From: Salarias fasciatus
Lineage: Eukaryota; Chordata; Actinopteri; Blenniiformes; Blenniidae
Length of the DNA stretch: 64,000 nucleotides
Reading direction: 5' to 3'
NCBI RefSeq assembly: GCF_902148845.1
Contig: NC_043763.1
Span: 18,507,626 to 18,571,625 of the forward strand
The notes beneath the pieces are model-generated. The model did not search any database and was not told the origin of the DNA. It saw only the letters and a list, made by a program, of their open reading frames with translations. Each line of letters starts with the position of its first letter. The stretch's first letter is position 1. The position numbers were made by a program, and so were the translations under genes. This document shows, in pieces, positions 44,386 through 56,173 of this stretch.

Positions 44386-45684
44386 ATGGTGTACGGTCAG
44401 GTACTGCATCCACCCCACGACTGCTTCATCAATGTTAATGTTGGAGGCTTCAAGCAACGACTGGGCCACGCCGTTCTGCAACGCTTCCCGCAGACCCGCC
44501 TCGGCCGCCTCCTCTGCTGCAGCTCCAAAGAGGCCATCCTGGAGCTCTGCGACGACTTCAGCCCCTCGGAAATGGAGTACTACTTTGACCGCAACCCTCG
44601 TTTTTTCTGTTACGTCCTCAATTTCTACCTCACCGGAAAAATCCACCTGGTGGACGGGCTGTGCGTGGTCTCGTTTTGCCAGGAGATCGAGTACTGGGGC
44701 ATCAAGAAGGGCCAGCTGGACTGCTGCTGCAGCGGCCGGTTCCACGAACTGATGGAGATGGCTGAGGACGAGCGCTGGGATCAGAGGAGCGACGACGGGC
44801 AGCAGCTTCACAGCCTGGGCTCTTCTCTCGAGGAGCTGGCGTCTTCGGTGGACGACGAGGAAATGTTTGAGGGCTCCTGGTGCGCCAGCGCCCGCCGGAG
44901 CGTTTGGCTTCGCCTGGAGAATCCGGGCTTCTCCACCTCAGCCAAGGTGCTGGCTGTCGCCTCGCTGAGCGTCGTCCTCGCCTCTATCGTGGCCATGTGT
45001 GTTCACAGCATGCCAGATTTCCATCAAGTGGATCTCGATGAAAAGGAGATAGAGAATCCAGTGCTGACTTTCTTTGAGTACTTCTGCATCCTGTTCTTCT
45101 CGGTGGAATTTGTTCTGCGTTTGGTTGTAGCGCCGTCAGCTCGAAGGTTCTTGTGCAGCCCCCTCAATATCATTGACTTATTATCGATCGTTCCCTTCTT
45201 CGTCACAATGACCTGTGATATGTTGATGGAGGACGACAGCACGGAGCTGGAGAACGTGGGCAAGGTGGTGCAGATCCTCAGGCTGATGCGAGTGTTTCGC
45301 ATCTTCAAGCTGGCCCGTCACTCGGCGGGTCTCCGCTCGCTCGGCGCCACGCTGCGGCACAGCACCCGGGAGGTGGGGCTCCTGGTGCTGTTCCTGTCCG
45401 TGGGCATCTCCATGTTTTCCGCCCTGGTTTACTGTGTGGAGAAGGAATCTCAGGAGTCGGAGCTGCAGACTATCCCCATCGCCTGGTGGTGGGCCACCAT
45501 CAGCATGACCACGGTGGGCTACGGGGACACTTTTCCTGTTACTTTCGCCGGGAAGCTGATCGGAACCGTGTGCATCATCTGTGGGTTGCTGATTGTGGCG
45601 CTGCCCATCACAAACATCTTTAATAAGTTCTCCAAGTTTTACCAGAAGCAAAGACACTTGGATCTCAAGCAAACCTTAAAATAA
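44386..45684 (+). CDS. KCNS3: Voltage-gated potassium channel modifier subunit S3 (Kv9.3)
   Basis: Kv9 subunits are electrically silent alone and join Kv2 channels, changing their gating. The 432-residue frame lies in one exon, as in human KCNS3. T1 tetramerisation domain about 14-110 (NVNVGGFKQ, YYFDRNP, CQEIEYWGI); S1 near 188-210 (ASLSVVLASIVAMCVHSM); S2 FEYFCILFFSVEF; S3 SPLNIIDLLSIVPFF; S4 ILRLMRVFRIFKLARHS; S5 EVGLLVLFLSVG; pore with TVGYGD; S6 with ALPITNIFNKFSKFYQK. The PxP gate motif of ordinary Kv channels is replaced by PIT, typical of silent subunits. Relative to human KCNS3 (491 residues) the C-tail is about 60 residues shorter, ending HLDLKQTLK. Location beside WDR35 supports KCNS3 over KCNS1/KCNS2. 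Confidence 0.93.
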   Translation: MVYGQVLHPPHDCFINVNVGGFKQRLGHAVLQRFPQTRLGRLLCCSSKEAILELCDDFSPSEMEYYFDRNPRFFCYVLNFYLTGKIHLVDGLCVVSFCQEIEYWGIKKGQLDCCCSGRFHELMEMAEDERWDQRSDDGQQLHSLGSSLEELASSVDDEEMFEGSWCASARRSVWLRLENPGFSTSAKVLAVASLSVVLASIVAMCVHSMPDFHQVDLDEKEIENPVLTFFEYFCILFFSVEFVLRLVVAPSARRFLCSPLNIIDLLSIVPFFVTMTCDMLMEDDSTELENVGKVVQILRLMRVFRIFKLARHSAGLRSLGATLRHSTREVGLLVLFLSVGISMFSALVYCVEKESQESELQTIPIAWWWATISMTTVGYGDTFPVTFAGKLIGTVCIICGLLIVALPITNIFNKFSKFYQKQRHLDLKQTLK

Positions 45685-45761
45685 ACCTTCGTCCGAGAAC
45701 AAAACCAGAACACATAAAGACTTCCAACACAAAATGTTCACAGAAATTGTATTAGCTGCCA

Positions 45762-45767
45762 AATAAA
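45762..45767 (+). terminator. KCNS3 polyadenylation signal
   Basis: AATAAA 78 bases after the stop codon; GT-rich sequence follows at about 45795. Later signals could give longer transcripts. Confidence 0.6.
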
Positions 45768-45789
45768 CTGCAAACAAACTGATTTAAAA

Positions 45790-48700
45790 GGAGCTTGTTG
45801 TGAAATATAAATCATATTTACAACATTACTGTTGTTGATGTTGGTGTTCCCTCATACTTGAGGAATAACTGTTTTTTTTTTGTGAAGTGTAAAGTTTATG
45901 ATGGACCGGTTTTGCTCCATGGACTATATAGATATGAACGTCTTCTTCACAGCGAACTCAAACTATCCCTCTCCCTGGTGGCTGATTTTAAAATAGGTCA
46001 TAAGATCTGCCCCTGGCATGTTTGCACATTAGACACAAGCCAAATTAGATTTTCAAAGTGGTAGCCTGATTTTTTTTTTTTTTTTTTTTGTGGAAGATAG
46101 ATGTCATTTTAGACATTAGTGTCTTTTTTTGTGGTCAGTTTTAATAAGGTACTTAATACAATGAAATATGACGTTGTGATTGACAGCATCACGGAAATTA
46201 CTTGGTTATGCAGGTGTTTTTGTTTTGATGGTGCAGCTTCAGGACTAATGTTTAACATCAGTCTCTCACAGTCAGCCCTTTAGCTCATCACACAGAGAAA
46301 CACCAGCTTGGAAGGTTTTTCATGTATGACAAAATAGCTTTAACAAGCCAGTCTACATGGCAGTAACTGTATTTTAATTGCTAATTTCAGACAATTTCCG
46401 ATTATAAACAGCAATGGAAGTTTGACATACTTTAACTTTCTTATGAACAGCAATTTCCAAGATGAAAATCTCTAGTAGCATCTTTTAAACCTTTTAAACT
46501 TTGCACTTCTTGAGCTTTGTCAAGTCTTTCTGTAGTTTCATATCAAGGATATGGAATCAAATGGATATGATATGATGATGATATGAATGATGATGATAGC
46601 AACCTTTAGCAACCTTTAGATCTTATCGTTGAATGTGTGCATGATCTGCAGAAATTTGCAAAGACAACTGGATTAAACACTGAGAGAGACACTGTAGTCA
46701 AGGCAGCAAACATCAGCCACCATGCTGGTGGTACCAAACAAAGCGAGACCGCACCACCAAAACCTTTGTTTCTACTGAAATTTGGTGGGTTTTTTTTAAT
46801 CACGCAGGATCTAAAATTGACTTGTCAGACTAGGAATTCTACTACTTTGAGTTTAAACTAACATTTTATTCCTTTATTCGGCGAGTCTATTAAAGCACCA
46901 AGTCATTGTTATGTTCATAACCACCTCGGAGATGACACAGCGATATGTATTTCTGAATCTTTCCTTGGTGTCCATTCCCACGCTGCAGCTGGAGTCCTGT
47001 CCTGCTATCGATCGTCATGTCTCTGTTGTATTCAGTTTCAAAGTGCGTTCAAATGTTTAATCCGGCGCGAGTGGTAATGCTGTGTGCTGGGTCATCAGTG
47101 TAATGACTTCTGCATCAATGTGACTCGGTCAAGAATCAATAAAAATCTTCAGCAGGTGCTGAGTGCACAGTTCATCCTACGACGTGAATCGAAAGTCTTT
47201 AAACAGAGGAATTAACGGACGGTCTTTATTTGACTGATCATTTTTAACAACAGTTTGTGTTTTACATGTATACACTGAACCGTGCTGTCGTTTACCCCCC
47301 CACTTACTGCCGCAGTCCCCTTCATTGACAGTTTGTACGTGCGGTGTGTCTATTTTTTTCCCTACCACAGATAAGAATGTGCCGATCAATGAAAACCAAA
47401 TGTCCGAGCTGCCCTCCAAAGGATGCCAAAGGATACGTGGACTGTGCTGGGTTGGTGGTGAGCCATCGTGAGATTATTCTCACTGGCAGCTGTACATTTA
47501 TAATGCACCTGTCAGGGAATTGCTAAGCAGCTTGTGGCTTCAGCCCTTAAATAAATGTTTACATCAGCACTGAGGGGCATGGTCACCTTTTCCGCTCCGT
47601 TTCCTCCTTCGCTCGTCTTTGCTTTACGCTTAAAGTCACACCGGGTTGCACTCGGATTTAGTTCATTGCTTCTGTCCATCCAACTGAAAGTCACCATCAG
47701 CAATGCCTGTGTTCACATTAGTAGTGAAGGTCAGCCAGGAGACTCCCTGTGCAGGAACATGGAGGTGCTTTCTGTGCTCATGGGGGTACTGCAGTTAGCA
47801 GTAGTGTCCTAAGCTTTATAAGCTAAAATAATGGCACTTACTCGTACATATGGATTTGTCAGCGCCACAGTAGCTCCTAATAATGTATATGTTCAATTGA
47901 TGGATCAAATTAGGATAATATAGGATACTAATCTATGTCAGACATACTAGTATTGTTCATTTTGAGACTGAATTAAATCCTATTTTGGACATTAAATGAA
48001 AAAGATAACAATATAGGAGTCGATTCTTTAATGCTTATACTCTGCCAGAGTTTGAAACAACCAGGGACCTTTAAAAGACTTATTACTTATTGGGAAATCC
48101 TGATAATATGGAATTACAAAAGTTCATTCTTGAAGTCAAACAGAATGACTAACTTTTCATCATTTTCCTGAGCCAATGTGCTCCTGATTTCATTGTCACA
48201 CATCTGAGAGAACCTGACAGAAATGCCCCGCTCAAATACACCATATACGTTCCTCACAGAAAAAATAAAAGAAATGTTTATATATATACCGTAATGTCAA
48301 ATATTGCAACACTTCCTAATAAAACTGTGAGAATAAAATATAAAAAAAGTGGAAAAAGACCCAGTTGAATCCAGATTGTGAGGACCGAAGAGGATGAGGG
48401 AATCCTGGTGACTGCTGCTGAAATGAGGCCGATTCCTTCGTTCTGGGTGTGAAGCTGAACAGACCTCAGGCTGACCTGCAGCCTGTTCGCTACGGACCTC
48501 TCTGAGAACTGTTCGCTCTGCTGATCCAGGAACCCCGGACTGCTGGCACCACTCTGTCTGACCTCCTGACCTCCTGCACAAGCGCGTCACGTCCAGATCC
48601 AACCTGAACCGGTTTCCAGAATGAAGATGTTGATGCATGAACCGTATCTTCCAAATGTGTCTCTCTGCTGACCTTTATCTGCAGACATTTGAAATGTGCC

Positions 48701-50330
48701 ATTTTGCGATTGCTGCCCCGCTAAACGTCTTCCACAGAGTGCACAGTTCTGATAAACCTGTTGTTTCTCTTGGCGTATAGCTCCGCTAATCGCTGCTGTT
48801 TCACTGAACCTACTGGTCTGATAAACTCGCTGCTCTGGTAATCAAATAAACATGCTGAAATGAACGCTTTCTGCTCGGCTGCATTTCCAGTTTGTTTGTG
48901 TAGCGACGGGATTTAAAAAAAAAAAAAAAAAGTGGAAAAAAAATATGGGTCCTAACACTGAACCTTGTGGAACTCCGTGACCTATTTCAGTATGTAGTGA
49001 TGAGTAGTTTTTATCTTTAAGCTTACATGACATCTGCATTAATTTATTAAAGATTTATTTTAGCCTTATAATGTTTTTTAAATAACTTTTTAAATTAAGT
49101 ACTATAAATTTATTTCTCTAAACACTTTTCAGCGTCTTAATGTGTCGGCCACTGCCTCAAATTACGTATGTCAAAACATCTGTCCTCAATTTGCCCAAAA
49201 ACCATCTGAGCAGTCAGAACTAATGTATTGATTCTCACTGTAAATGTCAAACTCTTCATGACTTCTCATCATTGCTTCACGCTGCTCAAGCTGACTAAAG
49301 GGAGAACGACTCAGTCATACGGAAGAGTGGCCCAGTCATACTGCCTCTGGATTCCATCCATCTTGCCTTCAGAGGGAAAAATACTGTCTTTCTGTCACAG
49401 TCATCCAGGGGTGGAAAGAGATTTTAGTACAACATGAACTGTGATGGGAAAGAAAATTAGAGGGGGAATAAGTTCATTTGAAGCAGCCACTGTTCTGAGC
49501 AGTTAGTGTATGACGTTAAGAAAAACTGTGAAGTGAAGAAAAACTAGACACTGTCATCTAACTACGGGTTGATCCAAAACATCTAATATTTAAAGTTTGA
49601 TGTAATACTTACAAACGGGAGCTGCAGGTTTGAAAACCCTGAAGTTTTCTTCGACTCTATAACTGTTACAGGATGTCTCAGGTTCCCTTGTCGAGTCTGA
49701 AAGGTCCCAGAAATCCAGGGTTTGATTTCAGGAAATAGTGTTTGCGCTTCAATTTCCGCTATTGATACTTGAAGGACACTGTCGGAGAAACGCAATGAAA
49801 TGACACTCCTCTCACACATTACAAGGCTGAAACATCGTCAGCATGCTGCTGGATGCAGACGATGGGAATCAGCTGCATTACACCGTCCTACAACCTGGGA
49901 TCAGTTTTCTGATTGATTTTTGTCTCAGTAAAGTAGAATATTTTTTGCGATGTGAGCTTTGTGGCTGTTGTGGTCACTTGTGCCCAAATCAAGGATCCTA
50001 TTCTGTTTTTGTTGGCTTTATTTCCTCACAGCTGGTTGCAGCAGTCAAAACTCAATCAGAAGCTGTCAAGACAACTTAAAAAAAGTACCTCTGAAATAAC
50101 CTCTATATCAATAATACAGATATCTGCTTATTTTGGGGAGCTTTGTTGTTTAAAATAGAATAATATAACTCTTACTTCTCTCGTCTCACACCCAAACTAG
50201 GGAGCATACTTCTATCTTCATTGCCTGCAGGTAGGGGTGGAGCTGTGAGTACGAGGTTGGGTGGAGCTGGTACTACAGGTAGGGGCAGAGTCATATCTGT
50301 GTGACAGACAGATCATCTCTCTTTCATCCC
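45790..50330. other. KCNS3/IRG spacer
   Basis: About 4.5 kb without a supportable gene. It holds a 20-base T run near 46070, a GC-richer stretch at about 48370-48620 that I cannot assign, and a LINE reverse-transcriptase fragment on the minus strand at 48944-49040. Small open frames here have no family signature. Confidence 0.5.
48944..49040 (-). mobile_element. LINE reverse transcriptase fragment
   Basis: Minus-strand translation gives GHGVPQGSVLGPIFF, the fingers/palm motif of CR1/L2/Jockey-type LINE reverse transcriptases. Homology ends at an A-rich tract (about 48915-48955), and only some 100 bases are recognisable, so this is a short dead fragment. Confidence 0.75.
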
Positions 50331-50339
50331 TGATCATTC

Positions 50340-50415
50340 TAAAGCTGTCCTCCAGGTCTCCATCTAACTGCATAAACAGTCAGTCAGGACAGCATTTCTG
50401 CTCCAGGAAATCAAA
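50340..50415 (+). other. IRG gene 1 untranslated exon 1
   Basis: The donor AAA|GTGAGT at 50416 and the next ~45 intron bases (TCATTTTGAATTTATC) closely match the region after the donor at 57354 upstream of IRG gene 2. The acceptor TTCTCAG lies just before 50656. The exon start is not visible, and no clear TATA box, ISRE or GAS motif is seen. Confidence 0.5.
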
Positions 50416-50670
50416 GTGAGTAATATTCAATCTCATTTTGAATTTATCCAACGGATTTCGTCTGTTTTTAACTGGGATCAGTTGTAGCTCACTGCAACAC
50501 CAAATCAGAAGTTCATAGAAGGCAGGGTATGATTTATATCTGGAGAAAATACTTTTAATGTTCTTCAAAAATCTTTTTGATTTCAAACTGATGAAATACA
50601 AACTCAGTTTTTCTTTGTTTCACCTGAAAATAAAGTTTTTTTTCCTAACTTCTCAGTTTCTCGGACAGCC

Positions 50671-53600
50671 ATGGAAGACCAACAGGATTTAATGACCAGT
50701 GAATTTCACAGCCAAATTCAAGAAGCAATGAAGAAAGGTGTTGCTGAAGGAGTTGCAAAGATCAATGAGCATTTAGAAGAGCAGAAGAACACTCCACTGA
50801 ACATCGCCATCACTGGAGAATCTGGCTCTGGAAAATCCACCTTCATTAATGCTTTCAGAGGCATAAACAACAGCGATGAAGGAGCCGCTCCAACCGGAGC
50901 TGTTGAAACCACCACAGAGGTCAAACCGTATCCTCACCCGAACCACCCCAATGTCACATTATGGGATCTCCCTGGTGTTGGAACCCCCAACTTCCCAGCT
51001 GATGAGTACTTGGAGAAGGTTGGATTTGAGAGATTTGACTTCTTCATCATCATCGCAGCGGCTCGATTCAAAGAAAACGATGTGAAACTCGCTCAGGAGA
51101 TCAAGAGGATGGGGAAAAAGTTCTACTTTCTTCGTTCGAAGATTGACAGTGATTTATACAACGAGGAAAGAAGCCAAAAAAACTTTGACAGACAGAAGAC
51201 TCTCAACGACATCAAAGAAAACTGCATTAAAGGTAAATACACTATTCAAATCACCAGAAAATGAGTTTATAACTCATTCAATTAGTGTTTTTCCATTTCC
51301 TAAACCTGCTGATTCTATAATATTTTACAGGTCCATTGTACGTTCAACACAGACAAATAAGCCTTTAATATCAACATTATGTGAATAGGGATCAACAGAC
51401 TATGACGTGAATAAATTAAAACACAATGAAACTTTGCTGCTGAGGCACAGACGTGCAATAAACATTGCATGGAGTGTTTTTGACCTGGTGTTCAGTAAAT
51501 TTGCAGTTATAGTTCCTCATGAGGCTGAAAGGGGCACATGAGGTCCATAACACTGATATCAACAACAGAACTTAAAACTTTCCTTGTTGGTTTGAAAGGT
51601 TCCTTATATTAAAAAGTAGTTGTATGACTGTTTTTTTAATATATAAAAAGTAAAATAAAACAAAAAAGTGATACAAGTGATTTAAGTTGCTCCAGAACAC
51701 AAGTCTAATAATTAGTCAAAAACTGCATTTTGAAGAGGGGAAAAAAACATATATAAGTCACACTAAAAATTGCATTTTATTTTAGAGTTTTATTTCACAA
51801 AATTAATGACCAAGAACAGACATTCAGTCTGGAAAGACAAGTTGTACAACTGCACAATAGCGCAGAGAGCAACAGGTTGGACAGGTTTCCGATACGTTAA
51901 TGCAACAATAATGACTATTAAGCTACACAATTCCATAAAGAACATTCCTGGGATTCTCACTGGACTAAATTATTGTAGTTCGCCAGCGAGTCTAACAGGA
52001 AAGTCCAGAGAGCAAGTTCACTGAGCTCCCGAACTCATTCCACACCACTGAATCCATCAAATTCTTCTGAACAACTCTGCAGAGTCACATCAAGCTAACA
52101 GCTGAAGATGGATAAGCATTTCACTACCATATTCAGAATCTATGGTTCACCAATAGCGAACGCGTCTCGGCTCTTTTTGCAGCAGCCTGGTTCAGGAGGA
52201 TTTTTGGCCCTTCTTGTTCTACAGAATCTTCTATGTTTGTGGTTTAACTTGGATTAGCCTCTGCTTTTTGCCTGTCCCTCACTCCAAACTTTGTTTCTGC
52301 TACACAATTTACTACCTGCAGTTTGTATTCTGCACAATAGGATTTTCGTTTTGGAGTCATTGTGTTCAAACTCTTGGCTCAGTGTGGAACAGCACAGGTA
52401 AAACAAGCTATGGGTGCGGTGTGGTGCTGTCAGTCATTCAGTTAACCCGGGATGATTTGAGTGCTTCAGGAATAATTAAAGAAAAAAAAATTAAATTGAA
52501 CACCTGTTGTACCGGTCCAGAATGGGAGGAGATTTATTCATTTATTTATTTTTTTATCTCATCCCTAATAGGAGTGTGGCTTGAGAAAAACTGGTAACTC
52601 GGAATGACATTTCAGGGCGATGCACAAACTACGAGGTGGATTCCACAATCCAAAATAAGTAACAAAGAGATCAAGGCTCAATCCCATTTCTTTTTCTAGC
52701 CCTCCCCCTTAGCCCTACCCCTTGCCCCTACCCCTTTGAAACGGAGTGCTAAGGGGTGGGGCCGAAAGTAAACCCCTCCGAATTGGGACACCCCTTCGAC
52801 AATCATCATCAGTAGTCGCCGCTGCTGATGACGTAGGCAGATGCGACAATTGTTTGCCGAAGAAGAATGTTTTTCTGACATTTTAAAACTTTACTCATTG
52901 GGAAAATACATTTATGAACTTCTTGGGTCTTGCAAGGCTTTCTGGGAAATCTGTCATCCAGTGGCGGCCGGTGGCGAGGGGCGGCGGCGGGAGTGCTTGT
53001 TTTGGTCGCCTACACAGCGAGTGACGGAAGGGGTTACTTCACTTCCGCATTGGCTCCTTTCCACACCCACGCATTCCAGGCGGACAGTGTTGAAGAAACC
53101 AGTTTATTGAAAATAATCGTCTATCTGTTGTGTTTGGAATGCGCCTGGAATACGCAGGAGCGCTCCCGCCAATGCGGAAGTGAACTAACCCCGCCCATCA
53201 ATCGCGGTGCAGGCGGACAAAACAGGTGCTCCCGCCGCCGCCTCTCGCCACCGGCCGCCACTGGATCATACCCCTCCATTTGAAGTGTGCCTCGGGAGAA
53301 TCTCCGTTTGGAGGGGTGAATAGCCCTCCCCCTTGGCCCTACCCCTACATCATAATGACAATCGGGACACTCCTACCCCTCCACGTGAACGCGCAAAACG
53401 GAGGGGTAGGGCCAAGGGGGAGGGCTAAGGGATGAAATGGGATTCAGCGCAAATGACCTGATCTGTGTCCCCCACTGAACTTTCACTGAAGCCTTTTCAT
53501 TTTCAGCTTGCTGTTCATTTCACTTTTCTGTGAGAGTTCTGACTCTTCTACCGCCTCTCAACTGTTGTCGATGAGTTTCAACATCATCACAAGAATGATT

Positions 53601-55202
53601 CCTTTCAGGGACTGTGGGTCACTGGTCTTTGACATTTCAGTTGTTAATTTCATTGCTAAATTCACTGCTAATGATGTTGGCTCTTCCAATCATTGCAAAG
53701 TAGAATTCAAACATGTCAACTGGAGAACTGCCTTTCAGAACTCACACCTTCTATAAACTTACTTCAAACTAAATTACAATGCAAAATAGTTCTTGACTTT
53801 GACAAATTTCTGAAGCCTTCTAAATTTCAAAATTTATTTAATCTGAATTTCTTTAAAAATCTGCGCAATTTATCGACTCTCGTGTTATGTCAATATATCC
53901 AGAATAATTGTATGAGCTTGAAAAGACAAACTATTTACACCCACATACATCTATAAGTTACTCACATTTACGCTTGTTAACTTCCTTTCTGAGCCATTCT
54001 CACCTCTGTTGTGTACAGTTCCTTTATTGCCTTACTTTTTAAACACTTCAAACTGCGTCTTCTTACGTTTTATTTTGCATGTAAGGTGAGACCGTTTCAA
54101 CAATCAGTTCACCACTTTGTTCATTTGCACCTTTCAGCAGTTACTGTTCTCAGTAGATCTGAAATATACCTGATCAAAATAGGCTTGTGTCATCAGCAAA
54201 TGCATTATTTTTAGCCGTGTATAGTTTTGATAACCACCTGAAAATCAAAGATACAAAAGGTGTTTCTTACGTGAGACTGAAGAGTGTCTAGAAAATCCCC
54301 CGTCAGTGATGAACTGGTGACCTGTCCACTTTGCACCATGACTTTGACCACTGTAAGCTGGGATTAGAGCTGAACAACCCTGAGTTGGATGAAGCAGAAT
54401 CAATGATGGATGGTGGAACTTAAAGGTAAAAATTACCAAACAGATATGATCATGAGCAAATATGGAGACCGAATAGATACATTTTAAATTCGTAGTGGTC
54501 AGTCTCTTAGTGGTTTTGCTTTAAAGCCTTTCTAACAAGATGGTTTTCTGTTTCTTTGACCCAGGTCTTCATCATCAAGGCATTGAGGCTCCACAGGTCT
54601 TCCTGGTGTCCAGCTTTGAACTCCACCAGTTTGATTTCCACCTGCTGGAAGAAATATTAGAGCGAGAGCTTCCTGCACACAAGAGGAACGCTTTTCTCTA
54701 CGCTCTGCCCAATATCAGCAAGGAGATCATCAAGAAGAAGAAGGATGCTTACCAAGCACAAATCAAGTATTATGCTGTTGTGTCTTTTCTTGGAGCAGCT
54801 GTACCGCTCCCGGGTCTTTCTGTCGCTGTTGATCTGGTTTTGGTGAAGAAAGTTTTGAAGGAATATGTGATCGGGTTCGGGCTTGATGAGAAGTCACTGA
54901 AGAGGCTTGCTGACTCCTCAGGTGTACCGTACTCCATTCTTGTTTCTGTCATGACTTCGCAGCTGGGAGCAACAACAATCACCCCTCAACTCATCCAGAA
55001 TCTGTTGAGCCAACTTGCAATGGGATCAGCAGTAATAGCTGCAGAGGAAATATCCAGATTCTTTCTTGTTATTGGGATTCCATTATCAATGTGCCTCTCT
55101 GGTTATTCCACTTACAGAATTCTGAATTTTTTGCTCGACCTGGTCGCTGATGATGCTCAGAGACTCTTTGAAAAGGTTGTTAAAAAAACCAGTGAAGTGT
55201 GA
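50671..55202 (+). CDS. Immunity-related GTPase (IRG), gene 1
   Basis: This is an interferon-inducible-type dynamin-like GTPase of the IRG family, which in vertebrates acts on membranes around intracellular pathogens. Coding exons 50671-51232 and 54565-55202 join in phase to 399 residues. The G domain has P-loop GESGSGKS (49-56), switch region with APTGAVETT, DLPGVG (99-104) and RSKID (155-159) in place of the TKxD specificity motif. The P-loop is of GKS type, the effector class, not GMS. The helical C-terminal half (FELHQFDFHLLEEIL to the end) is typical. There is no N-terminal Met-Gly, so no myristoylation signal. The intron is 3,332 bases, against 453 in gene 2, because about 3 kb of repeat DNA has entered it. 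The encoded proteins of genes 1 and 2 are closely similar throughout. Confidence 0.92.
52679..53445. mobile_element. Outer inverted-repeat element (MITE-like)
   Basis: The left end AATCCCATTTC with CTAGCCCTCCCCCTTAGCCC is mirrored at the right end by GGGGGAGGGCTAAGGG and GAAATGGGATT. The arms are over 50 bases and built of CCCCTACCC-type blocks, with related blocks repeated further in. No transposase frame is present, so it is non-autonomous. I could not fix a target-site duplication. A second element interrupts it at 52958-53264. Confidence 0.75.
52958..53264. mobile_element. Inner GC-rich MITE nested in outer element
   Basis: The 307-bp element starts CCAGTGGCGGCCGGTGGCGA and ends with its near-perfect inverse, TCGCCACCGGCCGCCACTGG. 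Inside is a second inverted pair, CTTCCGCATTGG and CCAATGCGGAAG. The flanks share TCAT on both sides (right copy offset by one base), a possible target duplication. There is no coding capacity; the superfamily is uncertain. Confidence 0.8.
54310..54425 (+). repeat. Dispersed repeat in IRG gene 1 intron
   Basis: GATGAACTGGTGACCTGTCC, AGCTGGGATTAGAGCTGAAC and a terminal ATGATGGATGG match a widespread teleost element. An aligned copy sits at the same place in the IRG gene 2 intron (58990-59095), so insertion predates the gene duplication. Confidence 0.7.
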
Positions 55203-55479
55203 TTCTGTGACACATCTCAAAGTAGTGTGCACTCAATATATGAATGTAACACAAGAGTGTTATCTGATTATCTACATCGATTGTATGCAATCATAAGGGA
55301 TACTCATTTATTACAACAATGATTTATGAATTAGTGTTATGTTGTTTTTCAGCACTTTTTACGAAGACTGTTGAAGCACTTGATGATAATCATTCAAACA
55401 CCTGAACCAGTAAAATCAACAGATGTTTTCAGGTTATGGTGTGATGTACTGTGGAGGGATTATAGATTAAAACAACATG

Positions 55480-55485
55480 AATAAA
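55480..55485 (+). terminator. IRG gene 1 polyadenylation signal
   Basis: AATAAA 278 bases after the stop codon. The matching position in gene 2 (near 60140) reads TATAAA, so the paralogue may use a variant signal. Confidence 0.6.
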
Positions 55486-55807
55486 CATCTACACTTATGA
55501 TTCTATTAGTTTTGTTTGACTCTTTCCTGGAATTGATTGATATTAACAGGTCTTCATGATGTGTGTAAACTGTATTATTAGTCTTCACTGACCTCTAGTG
55601 GTCATATTGAGAATGTACAACGAGATACAATTCAGATTTCAATCATTCCTTTTTCTTTGTTGTCTGTATCCAGTTGAAATTTGTAAGCAGTCATGAAACA
55701 AATTCAGAATTTTCTTTTGTTGTTTGGTTTCAGTAAACAGTGATGTGTTTTGTTGGGTCTTCAGATTGATTGATATTATTTGCTTCTTTCATGTGGGTGC
55801 ATTGAGG

Positions 55808-55933
55808 TTGCCACGTAAACCAGCCTTGGCCACTCCTCATCCGCATTTGGATTTTGGAGTTGGGTTCAACTCCAAGCCCAACTCTAAATCCAAATGTGGA
55901 TGAGGAGTGGGCAGGTCTGGTTTACAAGGCTAA
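55808..55933. mobile_element. 126-bp hairpin MITE with 8-bp target duplication
   Basis: Two arms of about 55 bases (left TTGCCACGTAAACCAG, right inverse TTAGCCTTGTAAACCAG) flank a short loop. The element is bracketed by direct repeats CATTGAGG at 55800-55807 and 55934-55941. At the homologous spot after IRG gene 2 (near 60472) CATTGAGG occurs once without the insert. An 8-bp duplication is the mark of hAT-type transposition. Confidence 0.85.
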
Positions 55934-56100
55934 CATTGAGGATCTACAACAGTAATCATTCAGATTTTGATAACTTCTCTCAGTTGTTAATGAATACTTT
56001 AGCTTTCGAAAAGGATTTTCACTCTACTAATAAATTGAGGCTTTGTTCTTGTTTACTGTCCTCTATGAGAGGTTGTATTAAATAAAATGTATTATATAAA

Positions 56101-56119
56101 GAATAAATAAATCAATGAA

Positions 56120-56170
<51 letters not shown>

Positions 56171-56173
56171 ATT
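56101..56173. repeat. AAAT microsatellite
   Basis: Around seventeen AAAT/AATA units with one early interruption (ATCAATG). Confidence 0.9.

Larger units (their letters stand above)
51260..54250. other. Insertion within IRG gene 1 intron
   Basis: Intron homology with IRG gene 2 stops soon after the donor and resumes near 54254 (AGGTGTTTCTTAC, matched at 58956). The intervening DNA, about 3 kb, is absent from the paralogue. Within it only the nested inverted-repeat element at 52679-53445 is recognisable; the rest (51260-52670 and 53450-54250) is AT-rich and unassigned. Confidence 0.65.

Noticed and set aside
44206-44811. 201-residue open frame antisense to KCNS3
   Set aside because: It is a shadow of the GC-rich channel coding exon, with no domain and no splice or promoter support.
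48297-48702. Overlapping minus-strand frames up to 113 residues in GC-richer DNA
   Set aside because: There is no recognisable domain, no splice partner and low-complexity composition. Left as unassigned spacer.
51770-52597. Frames of 84 and 127 residues in the IRG gene 1 intron insertion
   Set aside because: No family motif could be recognised and they are absent from the paralogous intron. Probably repeat-derived, but I cannot support a name.
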